Under the pieces are notes generated by a model. It was not told the origin of the DNA. It saw only the letters and a program-made list of their open reading frames with translations, and made no database searches. Positions 53,412 to 61,067 of a stretch of 64,000 nucleotides of DNA are shown piece by piece. Numbering within the stretch: the stretch's first letter is position 1; each line of letters begins with the position of its first letter. A program made the position numbers and the translations under genes. Source of the stretch: JAKOWB01 sp038363005 (GTDB lineage: Bacteria; Pseudomonadota; Alphaproteobacteria; Kiloniellales; JACOMY01); NCBI GenBank assembly GCA_038363005.1, contig JBBQBI010000002.1, positions 248,001-312,000 on the forward strand, given 5' to 3'.

Positions 53412-55109
53412 CTAGTCGGCCAGCGCGGCGCAGTGGCGCCCAGCGAGGTAGCCAAAGGTCAACGCCGGCCCCAAGGTGATGCCGGCCGCCGGATAGCTGC
53501 CGCCAAAGAGGCTGGCGGCATCGTTGCCCGCCGCATAGAGCCTGGGGATGGCCCGCCCCTCGACGTCCAGGACGCGGGCGGCGGCATCGGTGCGCAGGCC
53601 CACGAAGCTGCCAATGTCGCCCAACACGACGCGCAGGGCGTAGAAGGGCTGTTGCTCAAGCGGCGCCACGCAGGGGTTGGGCCGGTGCGCCGCGTCGCCG
53701 ATGTAGCGCTCGTAGGCCGTATGACCCTTGCCGAAAAGCGGGTCCTCGCCTCGCGATGCACTCTCGTTCCAGTCCTTGAGGGTTGCTGCCAGGCCGTCTG
53801 GGTCAATGCCGCAATGGCGCGCCAGGACCGCCGGCTCGCGCGCGGCGGCGAGGTAGCCGCTGTGCAAGTGTCGTCCGAGGGGTAGCGGCGCCGGGCGCAC
53901 GACGCCAAGTCCGTAGCGACGGATGGCGCGGTGGTCGCAGAGGATGAAGGCTTCGGTCGCTTCCTGCTCGAGGATCGCGGCGCCGAGATCGTGATAGGAC
54001 AACGCCTCGTTGGCGAAGCGGCGCCCGGCGCGATTGACCAAGATGAAGCCCGGCTTGCTGCGGTCAAAGAAATGCGGGAACCACCCGAAGCCGCCGTCGG
54101 CTCGTGGCACGCGCGAGAGCGGCACCCAAGCTGCCGGGTTGGTCGGTTGGTCGGCCAGGGCCGCGCCGATGGCCAGGGCGGCGTCCATTGTGCCGCCACA
54201 GTTGCCCGGCGGGGCCAGCGAGACCTGCTCCGCAGCCGCCGGACCGGTGGTGTAGAGCCGAACACGCTGTGCCGGGCTGGCCGCCATGCCGCCGCCGGCC
54301 AATATCACGCCCCTGTCGATGGCTACGCTTTCGCGCCGGCCGGTCTGGTCCAGCAGCTCGGCGGCGACAATCCTCCCCTCGGCCCGCTGCAGGTGCTCCA
54401 GGCGCCAGCCGGTCCTGGGTTCGATGGCCGCGTCACGCAGCGAGTGCAGAAGGGCGGCGGCTAGGGCCGCGCCATTGGTCAGGCGGCTGGCGCGACCGAA
54501 TCGCGTCCTGTCGGCCAGGTAGCGCAGCAGCAGCCGGCCGGCATAGGCGAAGTCGCGTGGCCGCCGGAAGGCGCCAGCTAGGCGCGGCAGGTCCTCGCCA
54601 CCCACCATCATGCCGCCCAGCAGCGTCATCTCGCGCAGTGCCGGGCGCAGGCGCCGCAGGTCGCCGCCCAGCCCGCGCCCGTCAAAGGTTGCCGCGCGCA
54701 TGGATCGCCCTCCCTCGGCGCTGCCAGGCAGGTCGGCGTGGTAGTCCGGCCAGAAGCTGGGCCGCTGGAAGGTGAGCGCGGTTCGGTCCTGCATGAAGCG
54801 CACCATTTCTGGTCCACCACGCAGAAATCCCTCGGTGCGCGCAGCGTCGAAGCGGTTGCCTGCCTCGGCGGCGATGTAGGCGCGTGCGGCCACGAGCTCG
54901 GCCTCCAGCGCCGGGCCAGGCGGCAGCGCGTTACCGGGCGTCCAGATCACACCGCCTGATAGGGCGGTCGAGCCGCCTACCAGGTCCGTCGCCTCGACCA
55001 GCAGCACTGTCGCGCCAGTGTCGCGCGCGGCCAGCGCCGCCGCCATGCCGCCGGCGCCGGCGCCGGCGACCAGCACGTCGCAGCGATCGGGCAGGGCGCG
55101 GTCAGGCAC
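53412..55109 (-). CDS. FAD-dependent dehydrogenase, 3-ketosteroid-delta1-dehydrogenase / fumarate-reductase flavoprotein type
   Basis: 565 aa from a GTG at 55109, preferred because GGAGG lies 8 bases ahead; an ATG at 55124 sits on that ribosome site. The FAD dinucleotide fold is VLVAGAGAGGMAAALAARD, then VGGSTALSGGVIWTPGN. The second cofactor segment is VILAGGGMAA. The C-terminal pattern YAAGNDAASLFGGSYPAAGITLGPALTFGYLAGRHCA is that of KstD-like and FAD_binding_2 enzymes that desaturate cyclic ketones. The electron acceptor is unknown. It overlaps the SDR stop by 8 bp and ends at the BtuF remnant. Actual substrate (steroid, terpenoid or alicyclic acid) not assignable. Confidence 0.82.
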   Translation of the reverse strand: MPDRALPDRCDVLVAGAGAGGMAAALAARDTGATVLLVEATDLVGGSTALSGGVIWTPGNALPPGPALEAELVAARAYIAAEAGNRFDAARTEGFLRGGPEMVRFMQDRTALTFQRPSFWPDYHADLPGSAEGGRSMRAATFDGRGLGGDLRRLRPALREMTLLGGMMVGGEDLPRLAGAFRRPRDFAYAGRLLLRYLADRTRFGRASRLTNGAALAAALLHSLRDAAIEPRTGWRLEHLQRAEGRIVAAELLDQTGRRESVAIDRGVILAGGGMAASPAQRVRLYTTGPAAAEQVSLAPPGNCGGTMDAALAIGAALADQPTNPAAWVPLSRVPRADGGFGWFPHFFDRSKPGFILVNRAGRRFANEALSYHDLGAAILEQEATEAFILCDHRAIRRYGLGVVRPAPLPLGRHLHSGYLAAAREPAVLARHCGIDPDGLAATLKDWNESASRGEDPLFGKGHTAYERYIGDAAHRPNPCVAPLEQQPFYALRVVLGDIGSFVGLRTDAAARVLDVEGRAIPRLYAAGNDAASLFGGSYPAAGITLGPALTFGYLAGRHCAALAD

Positions 55110-55839
55110 AGTGGCGTCCTCCATCGACCGGCAGCGCGACTCCGGTGATGAACGATGCCTCATCGCTGGCCAGGAAGGCCACTGCCGCGGCGACCTCCTC
55201 CGGCTGGCCGAAGCGCCCCATCGGATGGCGGGCGAGCGAGGCCTGCCGCGCGGCCTCGGGCTCGGCCGCGGCGGCGAAGAAGCGCTCGGCCATCGGCCCC
55301 TCGATGGTGCCAGGGCAGACGGCGTTGAAGCGCAGGCCCTCGGCGGCATGATCGAGGGCCAAGCAGCGCAGCAGGGAGAGCACGCCGCCCTTGGAGGCGC
55401 CGTAGGCTGCGCTGCGGCGGTTGCCCTGGAGCCCCACGACCGAGGAGACCACAACGACATTGCCGCCGCTGCCCCGCCGGAGGAGGGGCAGGCAGGCGCG
55501 GGTGCCCAGGAAAGGGCCGCCCAGGTTCACCGCCAGCACGTCACGCCAATCTTCCTCGCCAGTCGCTTCAGTTGCGGCGACGAGGAGTCGGCCAGCGGCA
55601 TGAACCAGCAGATCGAGATGCCCATGGCGGTGGGCCAGGGCCTCGGCGATGCGGCTCCAGCCGGCCGGGTCCGCGACATTGAGCGCCAGGCCGTCACGCG
55701 GTGGCGCCAGGTCCAGCGGCACCACGATGGCACCCTCGGCCGACAGGCGGTGCGCGATGGCGCCGCCCAGCGTGCCGGCGGCGCCGGTGACCGCTGCGAT
55801 CCGGCCGGCGAAGCGTGCTCCAGCGGTGCCGCCGCTCAC
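55102..55839 (-). CDS. Short-chain dehydrogenase/reductase
   Basis: 245 aa classical SDR. TGAAGTLGGAIAHRL is the cofactor loop (TGxxxxxG), LLVHAAG the NNAG-type strand (variant), and SSVVGLQGNRRSAAYGASKGG holds the catalytic Ser and Tyr-x-x-x-Lys. CPGTIEGPM and FITGVALPVDGG close the fold. It would interconvert an alcohol and ketone of the pathway substrate. It overlaps its upstream neighbour by 4 bp and its downstream neighbour by 8, so it is embedded in one operon. Cofactor preference is unclear: DLAP after the second strand suggests NAD. Confidence 0.9.
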   Translation of the reverse strand: MSGGTAGARFAGRIAAVTGAAGTLGGAIAHRLSAEGAIVVPLDLAPPRDGLALNVADPAGWSRIAEALAHRHGHLDLLVHAAGRLLVAATEATGEEDWRDVLAVNLGGPFLGTRACLPLLRRGSGGNVVVVSSVVGLQGNRRSAAYGASKGGVLSLLRCLALDHAAEGLRFNAVCPGTIEGPMAERFFAAAAEPEAARQASLARHPMGRFGQPEEVAAAVAFLASDEASFITGVALPVDGGRHCA

Positions 55840-56306
55840 TTCCAGGGCTCGGCCCAGATATCGAAATAGTGTGGGCGCATGAAGGTCGGCGTCACCAGCC
55901 GCTCGGCGAAGCGCCAGCCATCGGGCGTGCGTACGAAGCGATCGTTGTAGCTGCCGACGACGAAGGGTCCCTCGAACGGCAGGCGCTTGCGCTCGCTGTC
56001 GTCGGCCGCGTCGAAGCGGTAGCCGGTGAGATAGCTGAGGCCTTCGGCATTGTCGGCATCGAGCGCGTCGATCAGCATGTTGGAGATGACGTGGCGCGTG
56101 GTGCGGCTCTTCGGGCGCTGGCGCATGTAAGCGTCGATGACATCGCGGCCCTTCAGCAAGTAGCCGTCCAGGCTGAGTGAAGCCTCTTCATGGAACAGGC
56201 CGATCAGGCGGTCGAAGCGGCGGTGGTCGATGCAGACCGAATAGGTCGTCACCAGCCGGGCGCAGTCGTGTTCGATCTCGCGGCGCTGTGCGTCCGTCAG
56301 GGTCAT
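55836..56306 (-). CDS. SnoaL-like / NTF2-fold protein (ring-hydroxylating dioxygenase beta-subunit-like)
   Basis: 156 aa. TDAQRREIEHDCARLVTTYSV, HRRFDRLIGLFHEEASLSLDG and TRHVISNMLIDAL then GPFVVGSYNDRFVRTPDGWRFAERL give the conical SnoaL_4 fold used by scytalone dehydratase-like and ketosteroid isomerase-like enzymes. It may isomerise, dehydrate or simply bind the pathway intermediate. Start at 56306 with CAAGGAGAACTGCC upstream. It overlaps the SDR start by 4 bp. Confidence 0.85.
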   Translation of the reverse strand: MTLTDAQRREIEHDCARLVTTYSVCIDHRRFDRLIGLFHEEASLSLDGYLLKGRDVIDAYMRQRPKSRTTRHVISNMLIDALDADNAEGLSYLTGYRFDAADDSERKRLPFEGPFVVGSYNDRFVRTPDGWRFAERLVTPTFMRPHYFDIWAEPWK

Positions 56307-56332
56307 GGCAGTTCTCCTTGCTTGGATAGGGG

Positions 56333-57637
56333 TCAACGGGAGAGTGCGGGCAACCAGAGGCTGAGGCCCGGGAAGAGTGCGATGATCGCCAGCACGACCA
56401 TCTGGATGGCGATGAAGGGCACGACGGAGCGGAAGATGTCGCCCAGCGAGATGCCCGGCGGTGTGACGCTTTTAAGGTAGAAGCAGGCCGGCCCGAAGGG
56501 CGGGCTGAGGTACGAAACCTGCATGTTCACGCAGAACAGGATGCCGAACCACACGGGGTCGAAGCCCTGGCTCACGATCAGGGGCACAAAGATGGGCAGA
56601 GTCAGGGTCGCGATGCCGATCCAGTCTAGGAAGGTGCCGAGCACCATGAAGACGCCCATCAGCAGCAGGATGAGCAGCCAGGGATCCAGCGCGAGGCCAG
56701 TGACGCTCTCGCGCACGAAGCCCAGCCCGCCGCCGAGCGCATAGACCGCAACCAGGGCGTTGGCGCCGAAGAAGATCCAGGTGACGCTGCCGACGGCGCG
56801 GATGGTCTGCTGCACGCTCTCGTTCAGCAGGGCGAGACTGAGTCGGCGGTTGATCGCGGCGGCGAGCAGCGCGCCAAGCACACCCAGCGCCGCTGCTTCG
56901 GTCGGCGTCGCCACGCCGGCATAGAGCGAACCCAGCACCAGCAGGATGATCCCAACCGGTAGCAGGACGCCCAGCAACGAGCCTTTGGGAGCGTCAGCCG
57001 GGTCGAGATCGCGCGCCAGCGGAGCGTAGTCGGGACGCAGGCGGCAGAGGACAAGGACGTAGAGCGCATAGGCGCCTGCCAGCAGCAATCCCGGCACCAC
57101 GGCGGCGAGGAAGAGCTCGCTGATCGAGACGTTGGCGATCAAGCCATAGACCACCAGCAGGACGCTGGGTGGGATCATGGACCCCAGTGAGCCGCCGGCG
57201 GCGATGGTGCCGAGGGCTAGGCGCTTGTGGTAGCCCCGCCGCAGCATGGCCGGCAGGGCGACCAGGCCCAGGGTCACGATCTCCGCCCCGACCACGCCGA
57301 CCATGCCGGCAAGCACCGTGGCGGCGCCAATCGTGCCGACGGCGAGGCCGCCACGCAGCCGGCCAGTTGAGCGGTGCATCGCGGCGAAGAGCTGCTCTGT
57401 GACACCGCCCTTTTCCAAGATGCAGCCCATCAGGATGAAGAGCGGCACGGCGAGCAGCGTGTAGCTGGTACTGAGCTCGTAGAAGCGGTTCGCAATCACG
57501 ATCAGGCTGTTGGGCCCGAAGGCCAGCAACGCTGTAACAACGGCGGTCAGGCCTGTGGCGATGGCCAGCGGCACTGCGGCCAGGAGCTGCAAGCTCAATA
57601 GCGCGAGGATGAGCAGCGTCAGTTCGCCCGGAGTCAT
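56333..57637 (-). CDS. dctM: TRAP transporter large permease (DctM)
   Basis: 434 aa with about 12 helices, the ion-coupled channel of a TRAP importer. Characteristic text: LFILMGCILEKGGVTEQLF, GMVGVVGAEIVTLGLVALP, GGSLGSMIPPSVLLVVYG, SLYAGVATPTEAAALGVLGA and MQVSYLSPPFGPACFYLK. It works with the small permease and the binding protein upstream. Start at 57637 overlaps the small-permease stop (ATGA), so it is translationally coupled. Confidence 0.94.
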   Translation of the reverse strand: MTPGELTLLILALLSLQLLAAVPLAIATGLTAVVTALLAFGPNSLIVIANRFYELSTSYTLLAVPLFILMGCILEKGGVTEQLFAAMHRSTGRLRGGLAVGTIGAATVLAGMVGVVGAEIVTLGLVALPAMLRRGYHKRLALGTIAAGGSLGSMIPPSVLLVVYGLIANVSISELFLAAVVPGLLLAGAYALYVLVLCRLRPDYAPLARDLDPADAPKGSLLGVLLPVGIILLVLGSLYAGVATPTEAAALGVLGALLAAAINRRLSLALLNESVQQTIRAVGSVTWIFFGANALVAVYALGGGLGFVRESVTGLALDPWLLILLLMGVFMVLGTFLDWIGIATLTLPIFVPLIVSQGFDPVWFGILFCVNMQVSYLSPPFGPACFYLKSVTPPGISLGDIFRSVVPFIAIQMVVLAIIALFPGLSLWLPALSR

Positions 57638-58107
57638 CGGTGATTTCGCCGTCGGGCGAAGAGGTTGCGCAGGGCCTGGAGCGCAAAGAGCAGCGCCGCA
57701 ACCGCGATGGCGGACTTGAGAATGACGGGCTCGGGCGAATTGAAAGCGCTGCCGGTATGCTCGCCGCGCCTGATCGCAGGCAGGGCAATCAGTAGCGCGG
57801 CATAGACCAGGGCGCCGCCATAGAGCACAGCCAGCACATCGGCAAGGAGGTCCAGTGCCCGGCGCATACGCTCACCGACGTGGACATAGAGCGTCTCGAT
57901 GCGGATATGGGCGCGTTCCTGCTGCGCCAAAGGGCCGGCGAAGAGATAGCCGAGGCCCCCGACCAGGATACAAGTTTCCAACACCCAGGTAGTCGGCGCG
58001 TTGAAGGCGAAGCGACACACGACCTCGTAGACGGTCAACCCGAAGACGATCACGTAGCCCCAGCCGGAGAGCGTTCCGAAGAGGCGCGTGATCCGATCCA
58101 TCAGCAT
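57634..58107 (-). CDS. dctQ: TRAP transporter small permease (DctQ)
   Basis: 157 aa, four membrane helices. GYVIVFGLTVYEVVCRFAFNAPTTWVLE is the DctQ family start, with LFAGPLAQQERAHIRIETLY as the loop containing the conserved HIR-type text. It couples binding protein and large permease. ATG at 58107; an in-frame ATG two codons later is possible, while the long Arg-rich N-terminal extension in the same frame is rejected. A strong hairpin lies in the 58-bp gap to the binding-protein gene. Confidence 0.9.
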   Translation of the reverse strand: MLMDRITRLFGTLSGWGYVIVFGLTVYEVVCRFAFNAPTTWVLETCILVGGLGYLFAGPLAQQERAHIRIETLYVHVGERMRRALDLLADVLAVLYGGALVYAALLIALPAIRRGEHTGSAFNSPEPVILKSAIAVAALLFALQALRNLFARRRNHR

Positions 58108-58125
58108 GGCGCGAGGCTCCTCGGC

Positions 58126-58158
58126 CACGGCGGCCCCGGTCGCGCCGGGGCCGCCGTG
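58126..58158 (-). terminator. Intercistronic hairpin between dctP and dctQ
   Basis: A 14-bp perfect stem CACGGCGGCCCCGG / CCGGGGCCGCCGTG with a 5-base loop, 7 bp past the dctP stop and 18 bp before the dctQ start. No T run. It could protect the upstream mRNA or partially terminate, giving more binding protein than permease. Confidence 0.75.
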
Positions 58159-58165
58159 CCTGTCT

Positions 58166-59191
58166 CTAGAACACGCCGATGCGGTGCAGGAAGGCGAGAT
58201 GCGCGTCGATGGCCTTGCGTGCCAATGGGCTCTTCTGTGCCCAGGTCTCCCAGACCTCGACGCCGGTGGCACGGTACTTGGCACGTTCCTCGGCTGGGAG
58301 ATCGATGAGCGTCACGCCCATCGCGACGGCCTTCTTCGCCGCCTCGGCGTCGAGCACCAGCAGACGCTCGATGTAGCGGCGACCGGCATTCTCGGTGGCG
58401 ATCTGCACAATGCGCTGCAGGTCAGGCGTCAGCGCGTCCCAGGCCGCCTTGTTGACAGAGAAGTCGCCGATCGTCGTGGAGTGGAAGCCGGGGTACATGG
58501 AGTACTTGGCGTGGTTGTACATACCGAGATTCATGTTGAGCGCCAGGGCGCCAGCATCTGAGGCATCGACGGCGCCCTTCTCCAGCGCCGAGAATGCCTC
58601 GGCGAAGGGCAGGCTGACAGGGCTGGCACCCAGCGCCGCCATGATGGCGGAGGTTATCCCAGCCGGGACTCTAATGGTCATGCCCTTCAGATCCTCGAGC
58701 GTGTAGATGGGCTTGCGTGTTGGCAGGCTCTCGGTGCCGCCGGTGTCGATGCCGATGACATGCAGGTCATAGTCGTCGTAGAGCTCCTGCAGCATCGCGA
58801 GGCCTTGGTCCTGATAGTAGAACGCGAAGGCAGTTGTGGGGTCGAAGTAGGCGCCGCTCAGGTCGCCCATCGGCGCGAAGCCTGGCTCGATGCCCGCCCA
58901 GTTGAAGGGATAGTTGACGTGCCCCTCGATCACGCCGGCGCGCACCGCGTCGAGCGTGCCGTTCGCCGCCACCACGGCGCCGGCGGGCAGGAACTCCACC
59001 GTCAGGCGGTTGCCAGACATTGTGGCGATGTCGTCGGCCAGCAGGCTCAGGTTCTCAAAGTTCGGGCTGCCGGCCGGAACGATGGTCTGCACGCGCCAGT
59101 GGTGCTCTTGCGCCGCAGCGACGGTACTGACCAGCGCCGCTGCCAGCGTGAGCGACAGGCCCGCGAGCAGGCCCTTGGTGCTGAATATCAA
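58166..59191 (-). CDS. dctP: TRAP transporter substrate-binding protein (DctP family)
   Basis: 341 aa from a TTG at 59191 with GGGGAGG 5-6 bases upstream; this start gives a normal signal peptide (GLLAGLSLTLAAALVSTVAAA) and family length. DctP motifs: LPAGAVVAANGTLDAVRAGVIEG, YTLEDLKGMTIRVPAG and the conserved Arg of the R-x-P ligand site (TIRVPAG), and FAEAFSALEKGAVDASD. TRAP ligands are mostly carboxylates; the catabolic neighbours suggest an alicyclic or polycyclic acid. Gene order P-Q-M then enzymes is one likely operon. Confidence 0.92.
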   Translation of the reverse strand: MIFSTKGLLAGLSLTLAAALVSTVAAAQEHHWRVQTIVPAGSPNFENLSLLADDIATMSGNRLTVEFLPAGAVVAANGTLDAVRAGVIEGHVNYPFNWAGIEPGFAPMGDLSGAYFDPTTAFAFYYQDQGLAMLQELYDDYDLHVIGIDTGGTESLPTRKPIYTLEDLKGMTIRVPAGITSAIMAALGASPVSLPFAEAFSALEKGAVDASDAGALALNMNLGMYNHAKYSMYPGFHSTTIGDFSVNKAAWDALTPDLQRIVQIATENAGRRYIERLLVLDAEAAKKAVAMGVTLIDLPAEERAKYRATGVEVWETWAQKSPLARKAIDAHLAFLHRIGVF

Positions 59192-59249
59192 TGCTGCCTC
59201 CCCAACTGCTTGCGCCGCTGCGCCGGTCGCAGCAGCTTGAGAGAGAATA

Positions 59250-59267
59250 TATAAATTATAATTTATA
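59250..59267. promoter_or_regulatory. 18-bp perfect AT palindrome, probable operator
   Basis: TATAAATTATAATTTATA equals its own reverse complement. It lies midway between the divergent dctP (start 59191) and GntR-type regulator (start 59347) genes. Position and symmetry suit a dimeric FadR/FCD regulator, and the site would overlap the promoter region of both units. Confidence 0.75.
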
Positions 59268-59346
59268 GTCAAGTTTGCCAACGCGCCTGAAAGTGCTATT
59301 GAAAGGCGATGTGTGCCGAGTGCGCATGAAGCTCCACGGAGCGACG

Positions 59347-60027
59347 ATGTCAGTGACTCGTAGGGACAGTGACCGGGGTATGCCAACGGCGACAGCGCAG
59401 CTCGTCACGCTGATCCGCGAGCGGATTCTCGCGGGTGAGCTGGCGGGTGGCACGCGCCTGCATCAGCACAATCTTGCAGCCGACCTGGGGGTCAGCCATA
59501 TCCCTGTACGCGAGGCGCTGCGCATCCTGGAGAACGAGGGCTTCGTCGTAGGGCAGGACAGGCGGGGCATGTACGTCGCCGGTCTGACGATGGAGGAAGC
59601 GGTCGAGCTCGGTGAGCTGCGCAAGACGCTGGAGCCAATGGCCATCGCCCTATCCGTGCCTCGTGTGACGCCGGCCATCCTGGCCGAGGCGGCGGCGATG
59701 AAAGAGCGCCTGGACCGGGAGCAGGATGCCACCGCCTGGATGGCGCTCAACTGGGATTTCCACCGCCTGCTCTACCGCGCAGCACAGCGGCCCCGGTTGC
59801 TGGAGATGCTTCAAGTGCTCTGGCACAACGTCGATCGCTACTGCCGACTGCTCTGCCGGCGCAACGCGGGGCGCCACTTCGTCAGCGACCACCAGCGTCT
59901 GATCGAAAGCTATCGTGATCGGGACCCAGCTGCAGCCTTGCGCATCGTTACCCAGCACATCGAGTACATCGAGGCCAAGCTTTTCCCGCTGCTGGCGACT
60001 GGCGCATCCGGCGTACGCGCGAACTAG
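59347..60027 (+). CDS. GntR-family (FadR subfamily, FCD domain) transcriptional regulator
   Basis: 226 aa. The winged helix is LVTLIRERILAGELAGGTRL, HQHNLAADLGVSHIPVREALRILENEGFV; the FCD ligand domain follows with ELRKTLEPMAIALSVPR, MALNWDFHRLLYRAAQRPRL and SDHQRLIESYRDRDPAAALRIVTQHI, including the metal-binding Asp/His pattern. The start at 59347 has CGGAG 6 bases upstream; longer frames to 59275 are less likely. It is divergent from the TRAP operon and probably its repressor, responding to a pathway acid. The stop is overlapped by the BtuF-like gene end. Confidence 0.9.
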   Translation: MSVTRRDSDRGMPTATAQLVTLIRERILAGELAGGTRLHQHNLAADLGVSHIPVREALRILENEGFVVGQDRRGMYVAGLTMEEAVELGELRKTLEPMAIALSVPRVTPAILAEAAAMKERLDREQDATAWMALNWDFHRLLYRAAQRPRLLEMLQVLWHNVDRYCRLLCRRNAGRHFVSDHQRLIESYRDRDPAAALRIVTQHIEYIEAKLFPLLATGASGVRAN

Positions 60028-60953
60028 AGCGGCTGCCAGCCGCTGCCGCGGTGGCCGAAAGCGAAGTGCGCCGGGTGCAGGATCTCGGCCAGGATCTCCA
60101 GCGACTCCACCAGGCGCGGGCCTGGTCGGTTGAAGAAGGCGTTGCCATCGGTCACCCAGACCTTGGCGTGGCGCACGGCCGAGAGGCGCTGCCACCGCGG
60201 ATCGGCGGTGACGGCCGGCAGCTCGGCGCGCACGCGGGCAATGTCGAAGCCGCAAGGCAGGATCACCAGGTGCTCGGGATCGGCGGCCAGCAGCTCGTCC
60301 CATTCCAGCCAGCGCGAATGCTGCCCAGCTTCGCCCAGGCAGGGCGTGGCGCCGGCCAATGAGACGAGCTCCGGCACCCAGTTGCCGCCGCCCATCAGTG
60401 GCGACAGCCACTCGAGCGTGCCGACCGTGGGCTTCGGCAGAGGGGCGGCGCGCGCGGCGATGGCGGCGACGCGGGCCTGCAGGCTGCCGACCAGGCGCTC
60501 GCCGGCCGCGCCGTCGCCGATCGCCTGCGCGGTGCCGCGAATGTCGGCCCAGACGTCGGCCAGCGCCTGTGGCTGCAGCGAGACCAGCTTGGGCCGGCCC
60601 TCGGTCCAGTCGGCCAGGGCTTGCTCCACCTCAGCCAGGCTGACGGCGCAGACCTCGCACTGGCTCTGCGTCACCACCACGTCGGGGCGCAGGGCGCGCA
60701 GCTGCTCGGCATCGACCTCGTAAACCGCCAGCGCGGTCCGCAGCAGCGCCTTCACATCGCGGTCGATCTCGGCCGAGGACTTGCGCGGGTCCATCTTGGG
60801 CCGCGTCAGCACTGGCAGGGCCTCGACCCCGGCGGGGAAGTCGCACTCGTGCGAGCGGGCGACCAGGTGGCTGGCATAGCCCAGTGCGTCGACGATCTCG
60901 GTGGCCGAGGGGATGAGCGAGACGATGCGGGGCTGCGGCGCGGTCTGTTGCAT
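60024..60953 (-). CDS. Cobalamin-type periplasmic-binding-fold protein (BtuF-like)
   Basis: 309 aa. PRIVSLIPSATEIVDALG, SHECDFPAG and QSQCEVCAVSLAEVEQAL are typical of the cobalamin-binding BtuF group; WLSPLMGGGNWVPELVSLAG and the ending HFAFGHRGSGWQPL complete it. No signal peptide is obvious from the ATG at 60953 (nor from an alternative at 60989), so a cytoplasmic or unusual export route is possible, and no BtuC/BtuD genes are adjacent. Part of it is duplicated as a 97-bp remnant at 53311-53407. Ligand assignment is tentative. Confidence 0.82.
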   Translation of the reverse strand: MQQTAPQPRIVSLIPSATEIVDALGYASHLVARSHECDFPAGVEALPVLTRPKMDPRKSSAEIDRDVKALLRTALAVYEVDAEQLRALRPDVVVTQSQCEVCAVSLAEVEQALADWTEGRPKLVSLQPQALADVWADIRGTAQAIGDGAAGERLVGSLQARVAAIAARAAPLPKPTVGTLEWLSPLMGGGNWVPELVSLAGATPCLGEAGQHSRWLEWDELLAADPEHLVILPCGFDIARVRAELPAVTADPRWQRLSAVRHAKVWVTDGNAFFNRPGPRLVESLEILAEILHPAHFAFGHRGSGWQPL

Positions 60954-61067
60954 TCCTGCAGCTTTAGGCCAGCCGTGCCCCGTCGCCAAGCCAACCGGCG
61001 CCGGCCCCTGTCTTGACCGCGACCGGCGGCGCGCGGAAGCTCCGCGCTCCGCTCAAGGAGTCAGTTC

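Noticed and set aside
60954..61067. Cobalamin riboswitch ahead of the BtuF-like gene
   Set aside because: The spacer is only 114 bp and lacks a recognisable B12-box, so there is no support for one.
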